Notes under the pieces: generated by a model | The model's input: only the letters and a program-made list of their open reading frames with translations | Database searches by the model: none | Told to the model about the DNA's origin: nothing | Program-made: the position numbers and the translations under genes | Shown: in pieces, positions 22,421 to 33,276 of the stretch | How the letters are laid out: every line of letters begins with the position of its first letter | Position numbering within the stretch: the first letter of the stretch is position 1 | Assembly (NCBI GenBank): GCA_947095585.1 | Contig: OX352763.1 | Span: 119,459,287 to 119,523,286, forward strand | DNA: 64,000 nt | Source: Nephrocerus scutellatus | Lineage: Eukaryota; Arthropoda; Insecta; Diptera; Pipunculidae | Direction of reading: 5' to 3'

Positions 22421-24330
22421 CCTGCTAAGCCAAGGATATAATATAGAGATCTTTGGGTTGAGTGAAATAAGATGGTATGTTGCCGGAGAATACCATTCGC
22501 CAACAAATAATACTGTGATGCTCTACTTCAATAGGTCAGCTGGGAGTGGACAATGGTCTGGAGTCTAACTCCGGCTGCATGAAACAGCCTTATATCCTGG
22601 AAACCTCACAGTGACCGGATACTGACTGCTTGATTCCAGAGTAGAGTAAGAAAAATTACTATCATACAGTGTTATGCTCCGATCGAAGATGCGAATGAGG
22701 ACGAAAAGGACAATTTTTATAGACATTTGGGCTCAGTGTATAACCAAACGCCAAATGGCGACATCGTAATAGTAATGGGGGAATTCAACGCCAAGGTAGG
22801 AAGCGACAATACTATGCTTAAGCAAGTCATGGGAGTTCACGGTCTTAGTGATCGGAACGATAACGGAGAGCGTTATATGGACTTCTGTAATAGCAATAGC
22901 CTTATCATTGGAGGTAGGCTGTTTAAGTATAAGACCTGCCACAAAATCAGTTGGGTCTCAACTGACAGGCAGCGAACATCGAACCAGATTGATCAAATTG
23001 CGATCAGCCGCCGCTTTAGAAATTGCCTTTTAGACGTCCGTAACAGACGTGGAGCCGATATCGGACAAGAGCGAGATCACCATCTTATGTTAGCTTCGCG
23101 CTGCATCCGTCAACAGGTTCCGTCCAGGTTCAATATTGATAGATTTAGGGAACCCGAAGTCAGGGACTGCCTTAGAAGCAGAAATAACTAACAGCATACC
23201 GCAGGAGAACGTGGACGATCACTGGAATGCTGTGAGAAGGGTTTTTGTAACTGGGGCACGCACCTACGTCGGTAAAATGTAGAACAATTACTGCAAATGG
23301 TTATCGGCAGACACCTGGAGACGGATCGATGAGCGCAAGCAATCAAGGCTCGGCTCGAATTGCAGCGCCCTCAGCAGTAGAGAGTACCGAGCTAGAAGCC
23401 CAATATCGCGCCAAAAAGAAGGAAGTGCATCATAGTGTACGACGGGACAAACGACAGTACATCGATTCACTTGCCCCAATTGCCGAAGAAGTAGCAAGCA
23501 GGGGTGACACTGTCTATAACATCACCAACGAGCTCAATGGTGGTCGCAACTCCAAACAACATCCAGTGAAGAGTTGGTGACCTTCTGATGTCGGATGAGG
23601 AGCAGCTCACTAGATAGAGAGAAAACATTTCGCTACAGTCCTTAACCACTTAGACAATGGTGATATGATCTCGAGCACTAATGAATCTTGCGAAGAGACA
23701 AAATTCCGAAATCACACTGGACCTTTCAGTAAAAGCGAAAAAACTGCAGCAATCAAGTCTCTAAAGAAAAATAAAGCGGCGCCAAGCACATCGGCTGAAC
23801 TTCTGCACCCGCTCATATGGAGAGCGTGGTAAAATGATCAATTTCCCCAAGAGTGGAAAAGAGGGTTGATCGTCAAGGTTCCAAAAAAGGGAAATCCAAT
23901 TGACTGGGGAAACTGGATAGGTAGCCAGAATCATATTAGAACGCGTAAAGGAGCATTTCGATTCAACTTTCAACGTCGAACAGGCAGTCTTTCGCTCTGA
24001 ATCCTCTTGCATCGATCACATAAACAACTTGAACAATGCGTCGAGTACAGATCTCCGCTATATGTACTGTTCATCGACTTCGAGAAGGCTTTTGACAGCT
24101 TAAATCGAGATGCTATCTGGTTGGCCCTGCGCAGGAGGGGTATCCCAGAAAAACTTATAGCTATAATCAAAACTACAAACGAGGGAAGTAAATGTCACGT
24201 CATAGACAACGGTAAGGTGTCCAAAGAATTTGAAGTCCAAAATGGAGTACGTCAGGGGTGCATACTATCACCGCTATTATTCCTGGTGGTCATCAAGGTA
24301 ACAATGGAATTCGATGGACTATGACAACTT
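22421..24330 (+). mobile_element. RTE-type retrotransposon, subfamily B, broken
   Basis: Starts in the endonuclease with EIFGLSEIRWYVAG (about 22449-22490). The frame 22727-23191 has GEFNAKVGSDNT (catalytic region), GERYMDFCNSNSLIIGG, a Trp-Ser/Thr motif WVSTDRQRTSNQID and RDHHLMLASR. Between the domains is LEAQYRAKKKEVHHSVRRDK (23391-23450). The RT begins with IKSLKKNKAAPSTSAEL near 23755. The main RT piece, 24007-24324, has YVLFIDFEKAFDSLNRDAIW (first catalytic Asp), RRRGIPEKLI and NGVRQGCILSPLLFLVV. The element is cut before YADD, so the copy lacks the thumb and 3' end. There are several stops and frameshifts. The endonuclease resembles the type found in insect and vertebrate RTE/CFDP2-like proteins; this is recall of the family, not a search. 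Confidence 0.75.
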
Positions 24331-25560
24331 ACCTTAAACTTCAGTCCTGAGTATCAACAAAAAGATACGCAGGATAAAACACTACACTGCAAATAATTAT
24401 TACCGGTAACAATATATGTAATAATATAATATATAATATACATCACTACAAAATGCAATTCATTTTACAACTCATATACGGATATACTAAGGTATTACTT
24501 CTTCCGTTAAATAAATACCTTTGTCTGAGCTTCGGCACATTGCAGAAAATGCAGAAAATATTCGCAATTAATAACAAACTCTTCGATGTGTAAGTTATGA
24601 GCTTTGGAATTATGTTAAAAATTCCAATGGAAGAAGTTGATGTCGTCTGCTTTCGAATATATACCTTCGATTATATGACTGCATCCACCCATAAATGCTG
24701 TGCAATTTTATAATAAACTCCATCTAGGTCTGTTTAGTTACTGTGAAAGCTATATTGCTTCTACTGCCGGACAATTGTGTCGAAGTGGCTTTATTAAGGT
24801 AATTTATGAGTCTAAGTAGAAAATCTTTGCCATATGTTTTGCAGGGAACGTGTTTACCCAACCGAGCTGACTAACCTGAAATGCTTCTGTGACGGAAACA
24901 CAAAGTAAGGGTGAAACTTATTAAGGAAAACTTTAAAATATTTTCAAAAGTTCAGCATGGCGCTACCATGGATGACGATAGGGGTGAAGTGAACAACTAG
25001 TACGCAAGTAACAAAAGGTAAAGGATAACTATACTTACTACCTTTTACTTGGTTGCAACAATTTTAAAGTTGACTGTAAAAATTAATTTCGTTATATTGT
25101 ACATTTTATTAGGAGTATATAGACAACAATGTGAAAATGACTTCTGTTCAGGGGCGGCGATTTCAAGGCTATTATTCGCCTGAATTGAGATTTGAAAATA
25201 ACGTTGTGGTACTCGCATATATTATCACTGTGAAGGTTAGGTATGCAACCTGCACTCATTTGAAACATTTTGGTTTCATATTTTTCTTTTATATTTCTGC
25301 GCCAATATAATTCACAAGCCTAGATTGTGGGTCTGGCCATGCGAAGTCTTATTTGTATGCTATCGTAACGAGTAAGACGATACAGCCAGCGAGAGCTTGG
25401 GCCCAGTCCCGTGGACAACGGGGGACAGCGTAGAGTGTATGAGAGTTAGGGGCGGCTACAAGCGGGTGTCGGTCGTGTATCATGCGACTCGCTATATAAA
25501 TGTGTTCGTTAGGCATCGACTGTCTGCCTTAAGGTCTAAATAACCTTCAGTCTGTGTTCC
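24331..25560. other. Unassigned interval
   Basis: No motif-bearing frame. ATATAATATATAATATA occurs near 24420. From about 25370 GC content rises and the sequence looks like the untranslated leader of RTE-C, but the boundary cannot be set. Confidence 0.35.
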
Positions 25561-27520
25561 TCCTGCAGGGGGTTGCGCAGGCCAGTAACCCAGCCTTTAA
25601 ATAATTTACTCTAGAAACGGAAACAAGCCTCGGATATGGACAGGATTCTTCGGTAACGACTTTCAGCTTTCGTACAAGGACCAAGATGGGACATGGAACG
25701 TTCGTACCCTCACAGAATCAAGTTTGTCGTGAAATGGAACGCTACAAGATAGAAGTTTTTGGGCCTCAGCGAAATGAGATGGAAGGGACATGGTGATTTT
25801 CAAACACGGACTGGACAGTACCTCATGTACAGTGGCAACAACAGCGCCCATATGAATGGAGTGGGAATCCTTATAACACCTATAGCCAGGAAGTCCCTGA
25901 TGGAATTTAAAAACATCTCGGACCGCATAATTATGGCACGATTCCACACCAAATTTAGGAACATCACCGTTATTAAATGCTATGCACCCACCGACCGAGA
26001 TATGATGACGAGACTAAGAACGAGTTTTAAAACCAACTCAAAGCTACTATTGCCAGTTCCCGCAATGGTGATATAAAGCTCATTATTGGTGACTTTAACG
26101 CTAAAGTTGGAAACAATAACACGGATCTCCAAACAGTTATGTGACCACATGGTATCGGTAACTCTCGCAACAACAATGGAGAAAGATTATCCTTATCAAT
26201 AAGATGTTTTTCAATTCGCTGTTGGATGTAAAGACTCGCCGAGGCGGCGATGTTTACAGCGACCACCATCTAGTTATTGGAATAATTCGATTACGTCCAG
26301 CGCCCGCAAATCGCCGCCAGCAGAGATCTTCGCGTAAATTCGATTTACAGAAACTGCGAGATCCTGCTAAAGTGGAAGAATACAAGGCGCGATTTACCAC
26401 TCACATCGCGCAATCAAATGAAGAGGATACCTGGGAATGCATCGAAAATGCCTGGAGATGCATTGAAGATCGAAAAGCCATCAAAATCAGGCTGGATCAG
26501 TCGCGTGCGCAGCAGGAAAGGCAACATCTAAGAAGGGAATATAAAAACGCGGAACGCCAAGTGAGAAGGATGGTGCATATTGTTCGAGAGCAATGCACAA
26601 ACAACATCGCTACGGAAGCGGAGAATGCAGCTCAGTCGCCGTGTGTATTCTTCAACTCACAAGCTAAGTGGAGAAGGCTTTAAGCAAACACCACCGCTCA
26701 AAGACCGGTTTGGTAATTTTCTTACCACAGAAGACCAACAGCTTGACAGGTGGAGGGAGTTCTTTGATGACTCGACGATCGCGGAGATTGTCAATCCTCC
26801 CCCAAGGCAAGAACGACGCAATCCAAGGCGCAATATATCTACCGAACCACCAGGTAGAGAGGAGATCGAAATTGCAATCAACACGTTGAAGAATTACAAA
26901 TCTACAGGCCGACCTTTTGAAAAGCAATTCGAGCGTTCTGGCAAGCACACTATCACCAATCATCCACGAAGCGTGGATAACACGAAAAATTCCCGACAGT
27001 TGGAAAGAAGTTGTCATCATAACGATACCCAAGAAAGGCGACCTGAGTGACTGTAAAATTGGAGAGGAATTACTCTACTCAACACGATTGCGAAGGTTTT
27101 GGCTTTTCTCATATTAGATCGTATATCACCAACTGTGAATAGTCTTCTGCGACGTGAACAAGCCGGATTTAGGCCTAATCGATCCTGTGTGGACAGCATC
27201 AACACACTACAGATTATTATTGAACATACTGGTAGAATGGAGGTCACCGCTGTTTCTCTTGTTCGTGGATATCCAGACCCGCTATTTGGAACGAACTGCA
27301 AAATTTGGGTGTACCAGAAACAATCGTGGATCTCATTCGTGAACTTTATAAAGATGCGGCATGCAGTGTTCGCTTCAAAGGCAAGCAAAGTGCCAATGCC
27401 AATGCCAATGCCAAACATCACCAAAGGAGTACGTCAAGGTTGTGTATTATCACCACTGCTCTTTTTTTTATGTCGTCGAAAGAATTGATTCGGCCTTTCT
27501 TAAAACTGAAAAAGAAATCG
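25561..27520 (+). mobile_element. RTE-type retrotransposon, subfamily C, broken
   Basis: The leader includes ACAAGCCTCGGATATGG (25624-25640). The endonuclease (25759-26076) has GLSEMRWKGHGDFQTRTGQ, LMYSGNNSAHMNGVGILI and NITVIKCYAPT. A frameshift leads to LIIGDFNAKVGNNNT (about 26079-26120), and SDHHLVIGIIRL is at 26258-26293. The inter-domain region is Arg/Glu rich and probably helical (26310-26680). RT pieces: EIAINTLKNYKSTG (26867-26908), ITIPKKGDLSDCK (about 27020-27055), a GFRPNRSCVDSINTLQI turn, FVDIQTRYLERT (first Asp retained) and KGVRQGCVLSPLLFF (27424-27468). The copy ends before YADD. A GCCAAT hexamer is repeated at 27391-27414. At least six frameshifts or stops. Confidence 0.75.
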
Positions 27521-28204
27521 TTAGAAACTTTACTCTATGGGGGGTGTTTGCCCAGTTGTTCCAATAAAACTCAACCCGGGCCTGGTTTTTATTTAGGTAC
27601 CATAGTAGTGACCATCGGGCAGGCAGACTGACATCTTGTAGTTGTGGACTTATGCAAGTATCACAGAAATTTGAACTAAGGAAACAAGAACATTGTTTTT
27701 TTCTGGGATACTCACTCGTAAGGATCGACTGTTGACGATTTTGTTTTTGCAACTTAAATAAAACTTTAGAGTAGTGTGGAAAACAAACTGCTTCAAACCC
27801 TTCAAATTGGTCGCAAGAACTGAACTTACAGAACTTAGAGAGAAAAACTTTTCCCTTTCATATGTGGGTGCAGCTGACAATAAGAGGTTTTATTAGGATA
27901 CACGTATATCCTTTAGGTATTGCATTTCGAGATTTTCCAGATTATACGAGTAAAATAAGAAAGCTGAGCATGCTGGCTATCTATCAAATTGAGTCACACG
28001 TTTAGAATCGCATATTCTAATGAATGGAAATACGTTCCAGTGAATGGAAATGATTTCAAGACAATTTTGTAAACGAAAGAGGTTTTTAGACTGCAAATAT
28101 ACGCAACATGTATTTGTATTTAACAGATGCACAGTTTTTTTAGCTACCGTCTGCGTGTGCTTGTTTTTTTGTGGCTTATGGCTTGTGTGTTTGTGGCCAA
28201 ATCT
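27521..28204. other. Unassigned interval
   Basis: No recognised family. A local near-duplication (GTTCCAGTGAATGGAAAT-like, 28020-28050) is present. A dense set of overlapping short frames has no motif. Confidence 0.35.
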
Positions 28205-28375
28205 TGTGTTCAATTTTTAATCCACTTCCTAAAGGCCGATTTCATTTAAACTTTCACACTTGTGTATCTCTGATAACAACACTTTCTAGTAAAATTTGGA
28301 AGGTATCGGGCCCTAGGTTCTCCCATATTTTTTTTTTCTTCAAAATTAACGGAATTACATCTTGAAATAGAGTTC
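28205..28375 (-). repeat. Dispersed repeat G, fragment
   Basis: On the minus strand the order GGAAGTGGATTAAAAATTG reversed with CTCTGATAACAACACTTTCT (plus strand, 28267) and a GGGCCC core matches the G core. The two ends are missing. Confidence 0.5.
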
Positions 28376-28399
28376 AGTCTTCTCTTACATTCTAGAACA

Positions 28400-28690
28400 A
28401 TCTTCGAATTGACACAAGGTGATTTCAGTGCTAGTAGAGCAGCTTGGCTGTCACTATATATTGCGCAAAGTTTCGTCCTTGTATCTTTTTAGAGACAGCC
28501 CAGTTGGCAACTTGTAAAATAGCAAATATTTCTGTTTGAAAAACAGTTGGCCATTTTCCAAGTGCGAGTGACTCCTTAGAATTCTCATCTAAGAACCATC
28601 CTGCACCAGTTCCTTCATCGGTAAGAGAACCGTCAGTGTAGATTATGGCTTCGAATTGCTTAAGAATCTCAACCTTGCACACTCTTATGC
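28400..28690 (-). mobile_element. RNase H fragment of a non-LTR retrotransposon
   Basis: The frame 28431-28682 reads IIYTDGSLTDEGTGAGWFLD, then FQTEIFAILQVANWAV. The first Asp (TDGS) and the Glu (TEIFAIL) of RNase H are present; the DSQ aspartate and C-terminal His region are missing. The piece belongs to an I/LOA/Jockey-group LINE that carries RNase H. Its sequence differs from the two LOA RNase H domains in this window, so it is another family. Confidence 0.65.
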
Positions 28691-28699
28691 TCTTAATGC

Positions 28700-28945
28700 C
28701 AGACCTTATTCATGCGAAGTCGACATATAGCTTTTGCCATCCCCCCAAACGACCCCCGAAAGATCCCCAAAATATTCTCTAAAGACCCCCAGAGGACCCT
28801 CATAAGACCATACCGAAATTCATACAAATCGGTTGAGAAAGGATTTACGAGGGTATTCACAGAAGTACCTGACCTGTCGTATAGATAGCGGTTGTCGTTT
28901 AAAAATAATAACTGTGGTAAGCTACCAACCTTACAAAGCTTCAAT
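28700..28945. other. Unassigned, with one degenerate unit resembling the 121-bp array
   Basis: ACCATACCGAAATTCATACA with AATCGGTTGAGAAAGG at about 28806-28845 resembles the unit of the array at 41126-41625 (ACATACCGAATTTCATACGA). The repeated CCCC-rich text at 28740-28795 is low complexity. Confidence 0.4.
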
Positions 28946-28974
28946 TTGACGTTTGACGAAGCTATGTTGTTTAG

Positions 28975-29517
28975 TATTTGTACGGCAGCTTTCAATTGTG
29001 AAAGCTTTCAATGAAGTTTTAAAAATTTGTCAGCGTAATGTAATACAATACTTTCATTTGAAAGGCCTCAATCCAACCAACATCAAAACGGAGCTAGATT
29101 CTACTCTGGAGAGTCTGCCCCTTCGTTTTCAACAATAAAATATTGGGGCCATACGAGCTGCCAAGACGAACATCGCAATGGTCGACCAAATGAGGTAAGT
29201 ACACCACAAATGCTGAAAAACTCCACAAATGGATATGGCAGGCATTCAAAAAAGTGCTGTACATCACATTTCGGCTGATAATTTGGACAAAAGAAGGCTG
29301 TGCGCAAGATGGGTGCCGCTATTACTCACAATGGGATTTAAAACAGCGTCGTGGGGATATTTCAATCGAGTGTTTGGCAAAGTTTCACGGCAAATCCGTC
29401 GATTCATAACCATGGATAAACATAGGTTCATCACTTCACACCCGAGACGAAGGAACAGTCAAAACAATGGACCGCTCCAAAGAAGGCGAAGACAGTTCAA
29501 TCTGCAGGCCAGGTCAT
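28975..29517 (+). mobile_element. mariner transposase fragment, left part
   Basis: The text reads VIQYFHLKGLNPTNIKTELD (29041-29098), then AGIQKSAVHHISADNLDKRR, LCARWVPLLLTM and RQIRRFITMD (29389-29418). These fit the helix-turn-helix and the first catalytic Asp region (RRFITMDE) of a DD34D mariner. The next residue is Lys, not Glu. Several deletions and frameshifts occur. The reading GPLQRRRRQFNLQA arises from a frame shift of the usual Ala-Pro-Lys-Lys region. The fragment is interrupted by a SINE at 29518 and continues at 29795. Confidence 0.7.
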
Positions 29518-29787
29518 AATAACAACAATATTCGGCGCCACAGACCATTGCGGCCCAAGGCCTAGCTTCTCGAAACCATTTATTTTGTGCAGGTATATTT
29601 TTGCACACAACGTATCCGAACGGCGAATTGAGAAGCTTTCCGTGACAAGTTATTACTCTCAGATGTTTGTCAGACATTCGCGAGAGGTGGGACCGGGAAA
29701 AATACTTTTGGTTTGTCTGGGATTCGAACAACGAACTGCTCAGAAGTACATGGTCTCATCCACTGAGACACGGCGCCCACGCAGGCA
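29518..29787 (-). mobile_element. tRNA-derived SINE, copy 2 (inserted in mariner)
   Basis: On the minus strand the head has an A-box-like TGTCTCAGTGGATGAG and a B-box-like GTTGTTCGAATCCCAG (plus-strand positions about 29727-29775). The 3' end on this strand is GCGCCGAATATTGTTGTTAT. Direct repeats AGGTCAT flank it at 29511-29517 and 29788-29794. The body matches copy 1 (CTTCTCAATTCGCCGTTCGG). The B box is closer to the tRNA consensus than that of copy 1. Confidence 0.85.
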
Positions 29788-29794
29788 AGGTCAT

Positions 29795-29815
29795 GGCGTC
29801 AGTTTTTCGGGATTC
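29795..29815 (+). mobile_element. mariner fragment, right part
   Basis: After the SINE the mariner text resumes: joined to AGGTCAT it reads VMASVF, the usual text that follows the Ala-Gly-Lys/Gln turn in mariner transposases. It then degenerates at about 29815. Confidence 0.6.
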
Positions 29816-29892
29816 TACTTAAATAGTCATTGTTCCCAATACGCTATGATTAAATTACCATTCTTTCTCGTATAGTTCGTTCGGCATTAAAT

Positions 29893-30015
29893 TGTAGGTC
29901 CCTTCCATTTGTGTGCAAAAAAATACCTACACAACACAAATAAATGGTCGCGAGAAGCTAGTCCTTGGACCGCAACGGTCTGTCGCGCCGAATATTACTA
30001 TGATTACGAGTATTA
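29893..30015 (+). mobile_element. tRNA-derived SINE, copy 3 (5'-truncated)
   Basis: Begins at TAGGTCCCTTCCATTTGTGT and ends GTCTGTCGCGCCGAATATTA, matching the 3' half of copy 1. The tRNA-like head is absent. An ATTATTAAAG tail follows. Confidence 0.75.
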
Positions 30016-31044
30016 TTAAAGTTCGTTACAATTGTAATATTTTTCGAAGATAATGATTCTTTTTTTGGCATAATGTTACCAATTACCAAAGCATATTTCT
30101 AAGTAAATGGGTTACGTGCGTTCAAAGAGAACATTCACACATATCTTGTACTCGTAGATATAACTAATGTAACTCTTCCAAAGAATTTATGTCAACCTAG
30201 AAAATACGTATACTGACTGCAATCAGTATACTTTTGTTAGTTGTCTTTTATTTTTGTTTGAATCATCATTTGGGTCTATGCCTTTGAATGAGTTGCACTC
30301 GTATCCAATACGGCCATTTGGACTTTGTCACATTGTTTTCGACAACCAGAGGAGAACGGGTAACAATACTGAAACGTGAATTTGTTTGTTTCTTGATCTG
30401 ACTTCAAAGGGTCAGTAGCTTATATTTTCTGCTGATCTCATTGTGTTTGAGCCAAGAGAACAAGAGCGTCTACCGAGATTAATACGAGAATATGGTAACT
30501 ACCGACTATAGCTTGATTTTATTTTGGTTTATAACATAAGAGTTAATCCCAGGGGGATATTTTCACAAAAGCCGTTTCCTTTTATTATCATTTCTTGATA
30601 TCAATAACCATTACTTGAGCAACGAATGAATACCAAAGACAAAGCAAGAACTTCTAGCTGCTTTTACAACGTTAGCACTAAATAAGTAACTCGTATTTTG
30701 TTTTACATTTGAACGGTCTATTGTTGTTATTTGTTTGGGATGTTAATCTGATTGTCTTAACAATATTACTGTCATCCAGCAGTGTTAACTCAGGAGTTTG
30801 GGTTATTATTGTAAGCCCGAAGGGCGAAGCTTCTTTTATTCAGAGGACATGAAAATTTTTCAGCGAACGTGTGTAAATTTGTACGGATTTACGTTTGTTT
30901 GTCGTGCCGTATATCTCGGCTTCTACCAGTCAAATTTGATAGGACTTGTTTTAAAACTATTAGTTAGCGCTCGGCTTGCGATAGTGTAAGTTATTCATTC
31001 ATAGGGGTAACTACCCCTGAGAAAACTGCAAACAACTCTCGTTA
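30016..31044. other. AT-rich interval, nothing recognised
   Basis: No motif-bearing frame, RNA gene or repeat family recognised. Confidence 0.4.
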
Positions 31045-32231
31045 CATGTTACGTAATATAACGTGATATTGGCTTGAGCTTACAATAGCTCGACTCGTGC
31101 CATTGCTTCCGTATGTCTTTGCTGTTATGTTCTATATACTAACTGGCTATGTATGATAAACTATGGCAAACACTGAGATATTAATTACTAACAAGTCACC
31201 TGATGTCCGTTGACATTGCGTGAGCTCACATGAGCTCGGTTCGTGACATTGCCTCCGTATGTGTTGTTTGCTGTTGTGTTGCCTATGTATATCCTCTATA
31301 TTTTATTTGGCTATGTATGACAACTATGGCAAACACTGAGATATTGATTATCAACAGGTCACGTAAAGTCACGTGATATTACGTGAGCTTACATGAGCAC
31401 GGTTCGTAACTTTGCCTCCGTATGTGTTGTTTGTTGTTGTGCTGTCTATGTATATCCTCTATATACTAATTGGCTAAGTATGACAAACTATAGCAATCAC
31501 TGAGATATTGATTACCAACAGGTCACGTAATGTCACGTGATATTGCGTAATGTGTAATGTCACGTAATGTCACGTGATATTACGTGAGCTTACATGAGCT
31601 CGGCTCGTGACTTTGCTTACATATGTTTTGGTTGCTGTTGTGTTGCCTATGTATGTCCTCTATATACTAATTGGCTAAGTATGACAAACTATAGCAATCA
31701 CTGAGATATTGATTACCAACAGGTCACGTAATGTCACGTGATATTGCGTAATGTGTAATGTCACGTGATATTACGTGAGCTTGCGTGAGCTTACATGAGC
31801 TCGGCTCGTGACTTTTCTTACATATGTGTTGGTTGCTGTTGTGTTGTCTATGTATATCCTCTATATACTAATTGGCAATGTATGATAAACTATAGCAATC
31901 ACTGAGATATTGATTACCAACAGGTCACGTAATGTCACGTGATATTGCGTAATGTGTAATGTCACGTAATGTCACGTGATATTGCGTGAGATTCCGTGAG
32001 CTTACATGAGCTCGGCTCGTGACTTTGCTTACATATGTGTTGGTTGCTGTTGTGTTGCCTATGTATATATCCTTTTTATTTATATCCTCTATATACTAAT
32101 TGGCAATGTATGATAAACTATGGCAATCACTGAGATATTGATTACCAACAGGTCACGTAATGTCACGTGATATTGCGTGAGCTCGTGACTTTTCTTTCCT
32201 ATGTGTTGTTTACTGTTGTGTTGCCTATGTA
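31045..32231 (+). repeat. CACGTG-rich satellite, about six units of 163-228 bp
   Basis: The landmark CACTGAGATAT recurs at 31171 (variant), 31334, 31498, 31699, 31900 and 32128, giving unit lengths of 163, 164, 201, 201 and 228. Longer units contain extra internal copies of GTAATGTCACGTGATATT-like text. Each unit has GTCACGTGATATT, a TGAGCTTACATGAGCTCGG near-palindrome and the text GTTGCTGTTGTGTTGCCTAT. No reading frame runs through it. The array ends where a LINE fragment begins (32232). Function unknown; CACGTG is a canonical E-box core, but a satellite origin explains its repetition. Confidence 0.85.
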
Positions 32232-32530
32232 ACTGGTGAACACCGGCGTTTATGCGGTGAACACTAGATTTCAAACCGTCCAATACGACCTGAATTGAAG
32301 GGTCCCTTTAACTGGGTGGTTCGACAACGAGAAATTATCTGATAACTGAAGAGCCTAGAGGTGAAAATACATTGACGGTGTTTTTGTAAGAAAGAGGGAT
32401 AAGAAACAAGTCAAGGGTATTAGCGTTATGACTTACAATGTCTGGAATTCGATCGGGCTCATTCACAAGCTGAGTGAATGTAGGCATTCGTGGACAATTA
32501 GATATGCAGATTCTGAGTACCACCGGAGCT
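32232..32530 (-). mobile_element. Jockey/CR1-like LINE scrap (endonuclease end joined to RT)
   Basis: On the minus strand the frame 32335-32523 has NEPDRIPDIVSHNANTLDLF then VNVFSPLGSS, the C-terminal end of an AP endonuclease. About 40 bases later the text becomes VVLDGLKSSVHRINAGV (32235-32290), the RT region just before the Gly-Val-Pro-Gln-Gly motif. The same DNA, GTCGTATTGGACGGTTT, is at 40206 in the LINE at 39715. Most of the RT has been deleted between the two parts. Confidence 0.65.
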
Positions 32531-32544
32531 ACATTCCGATCTAG

Positions 32545-32700
32545 GCGGAATTGTGAGTCACTAGTCTTTCAAGAGCTGTGCCAAGTACTCAACATGATGA
32601 AAACGACGACTAATCCATTACATCCACAACTAGACGGTTCAACAGAACGCTGCAGGAGCATCTGCGAAAAGAAGTTAATGCCAACCAAAATAATTTAAAT
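32545..32700 (+). mobile_element. Ty3/gypsy-type integrase fragment
   Basis: Reads SLVFQELCQVLNMMKTTTNP, LHPQLDGSTER and, one frame over, FNRTLQEHLRKEVNANQNN. The HPQ.DG..ER motif, including the third catalytic glutamate, is typical of the integrase core of Ty3/gypsy retrotransposons. No LTR, RT or protease is seen nearby. It is a small relic. Confidence 0.7.
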
Positions 32701-33029
32701 CGGCAAATAACTCAACATCCCTTCTTTGTGGTGTTCTTAAGCCTCAATGGCGAACTTAACTAGAATTGTGTACAATAAAATCGCTCGCAATGACAATTTA
32801 AGAATATGGATCAAGTGATAAAATTCTAGTTCTAGCTTCCCCTTTGGAGCAGCTTTGCAGCACTTAAAAGTTCCAGAAGTTCGAGTGTATTGCAAAAAAA
32901 AAAAAACAGATTGTGTATACAGGAGTACACTTTGTGAGATTACAGTCAATATAAAGCTCTTTCGAACGTCTTGCAAAATATTTACATTTAGTCCATATCC
33001 ACGCAAAATTAAATTTCTTCTCAATCTAA
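32701..33029. other. Unassigned interval
   Basis: No recognised feature. Text on the minus strand adjoining 33030 may be the body of the tRNA-headed element called there. Confidence 0.35.
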
Positions 33030-33125
33030 TCATGCTGAAGACTCAGTACGGATTCGAACCCGCGACTTCTAAACCTACTTCGTTTTCCGCACAGCGCTTT
33101 AACCGGTGAGCCACGGGACACACAT
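33030..33125 (-). repeat. tRNA-like sequence, probably a SINE head
   Basis: Minus strand: A-box-like GTGGCTCACCGGTTAAAGCG and B-box GGGTTCGAATCC. The acceptor arms do not pair and no proper anticodon stem can be drawn, so a working tRNA is not supported. It resembles the head at 49218 in layout, but not that of the SINE family at 7701. Confidence 0.5.
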
Positions 33126-33276
33126 AGCAACAGTCTTGAAGTTAGCGTCGTTCTCATTCAGATTCTGTTTCTCTATTGTTTTGTGTATTTTTTATAAATA
33201 ATTCCCAATACATAATACATAACAATACATGACATCAGTTGGACAAAAGGACATGAAAACCGCTCTGATCACGAAT

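Noticed and set aside
31045..32231. Promoter or enhancer cluster of E-boxes
   Set aside because: CACGTG is repeated because the satellite unit contains it; no gene or start site is nearby.
33030..33125. tRNA gene on the minus strand
   Set aside because: A and B boxes are present but acceptor and anticodon stems do not form.
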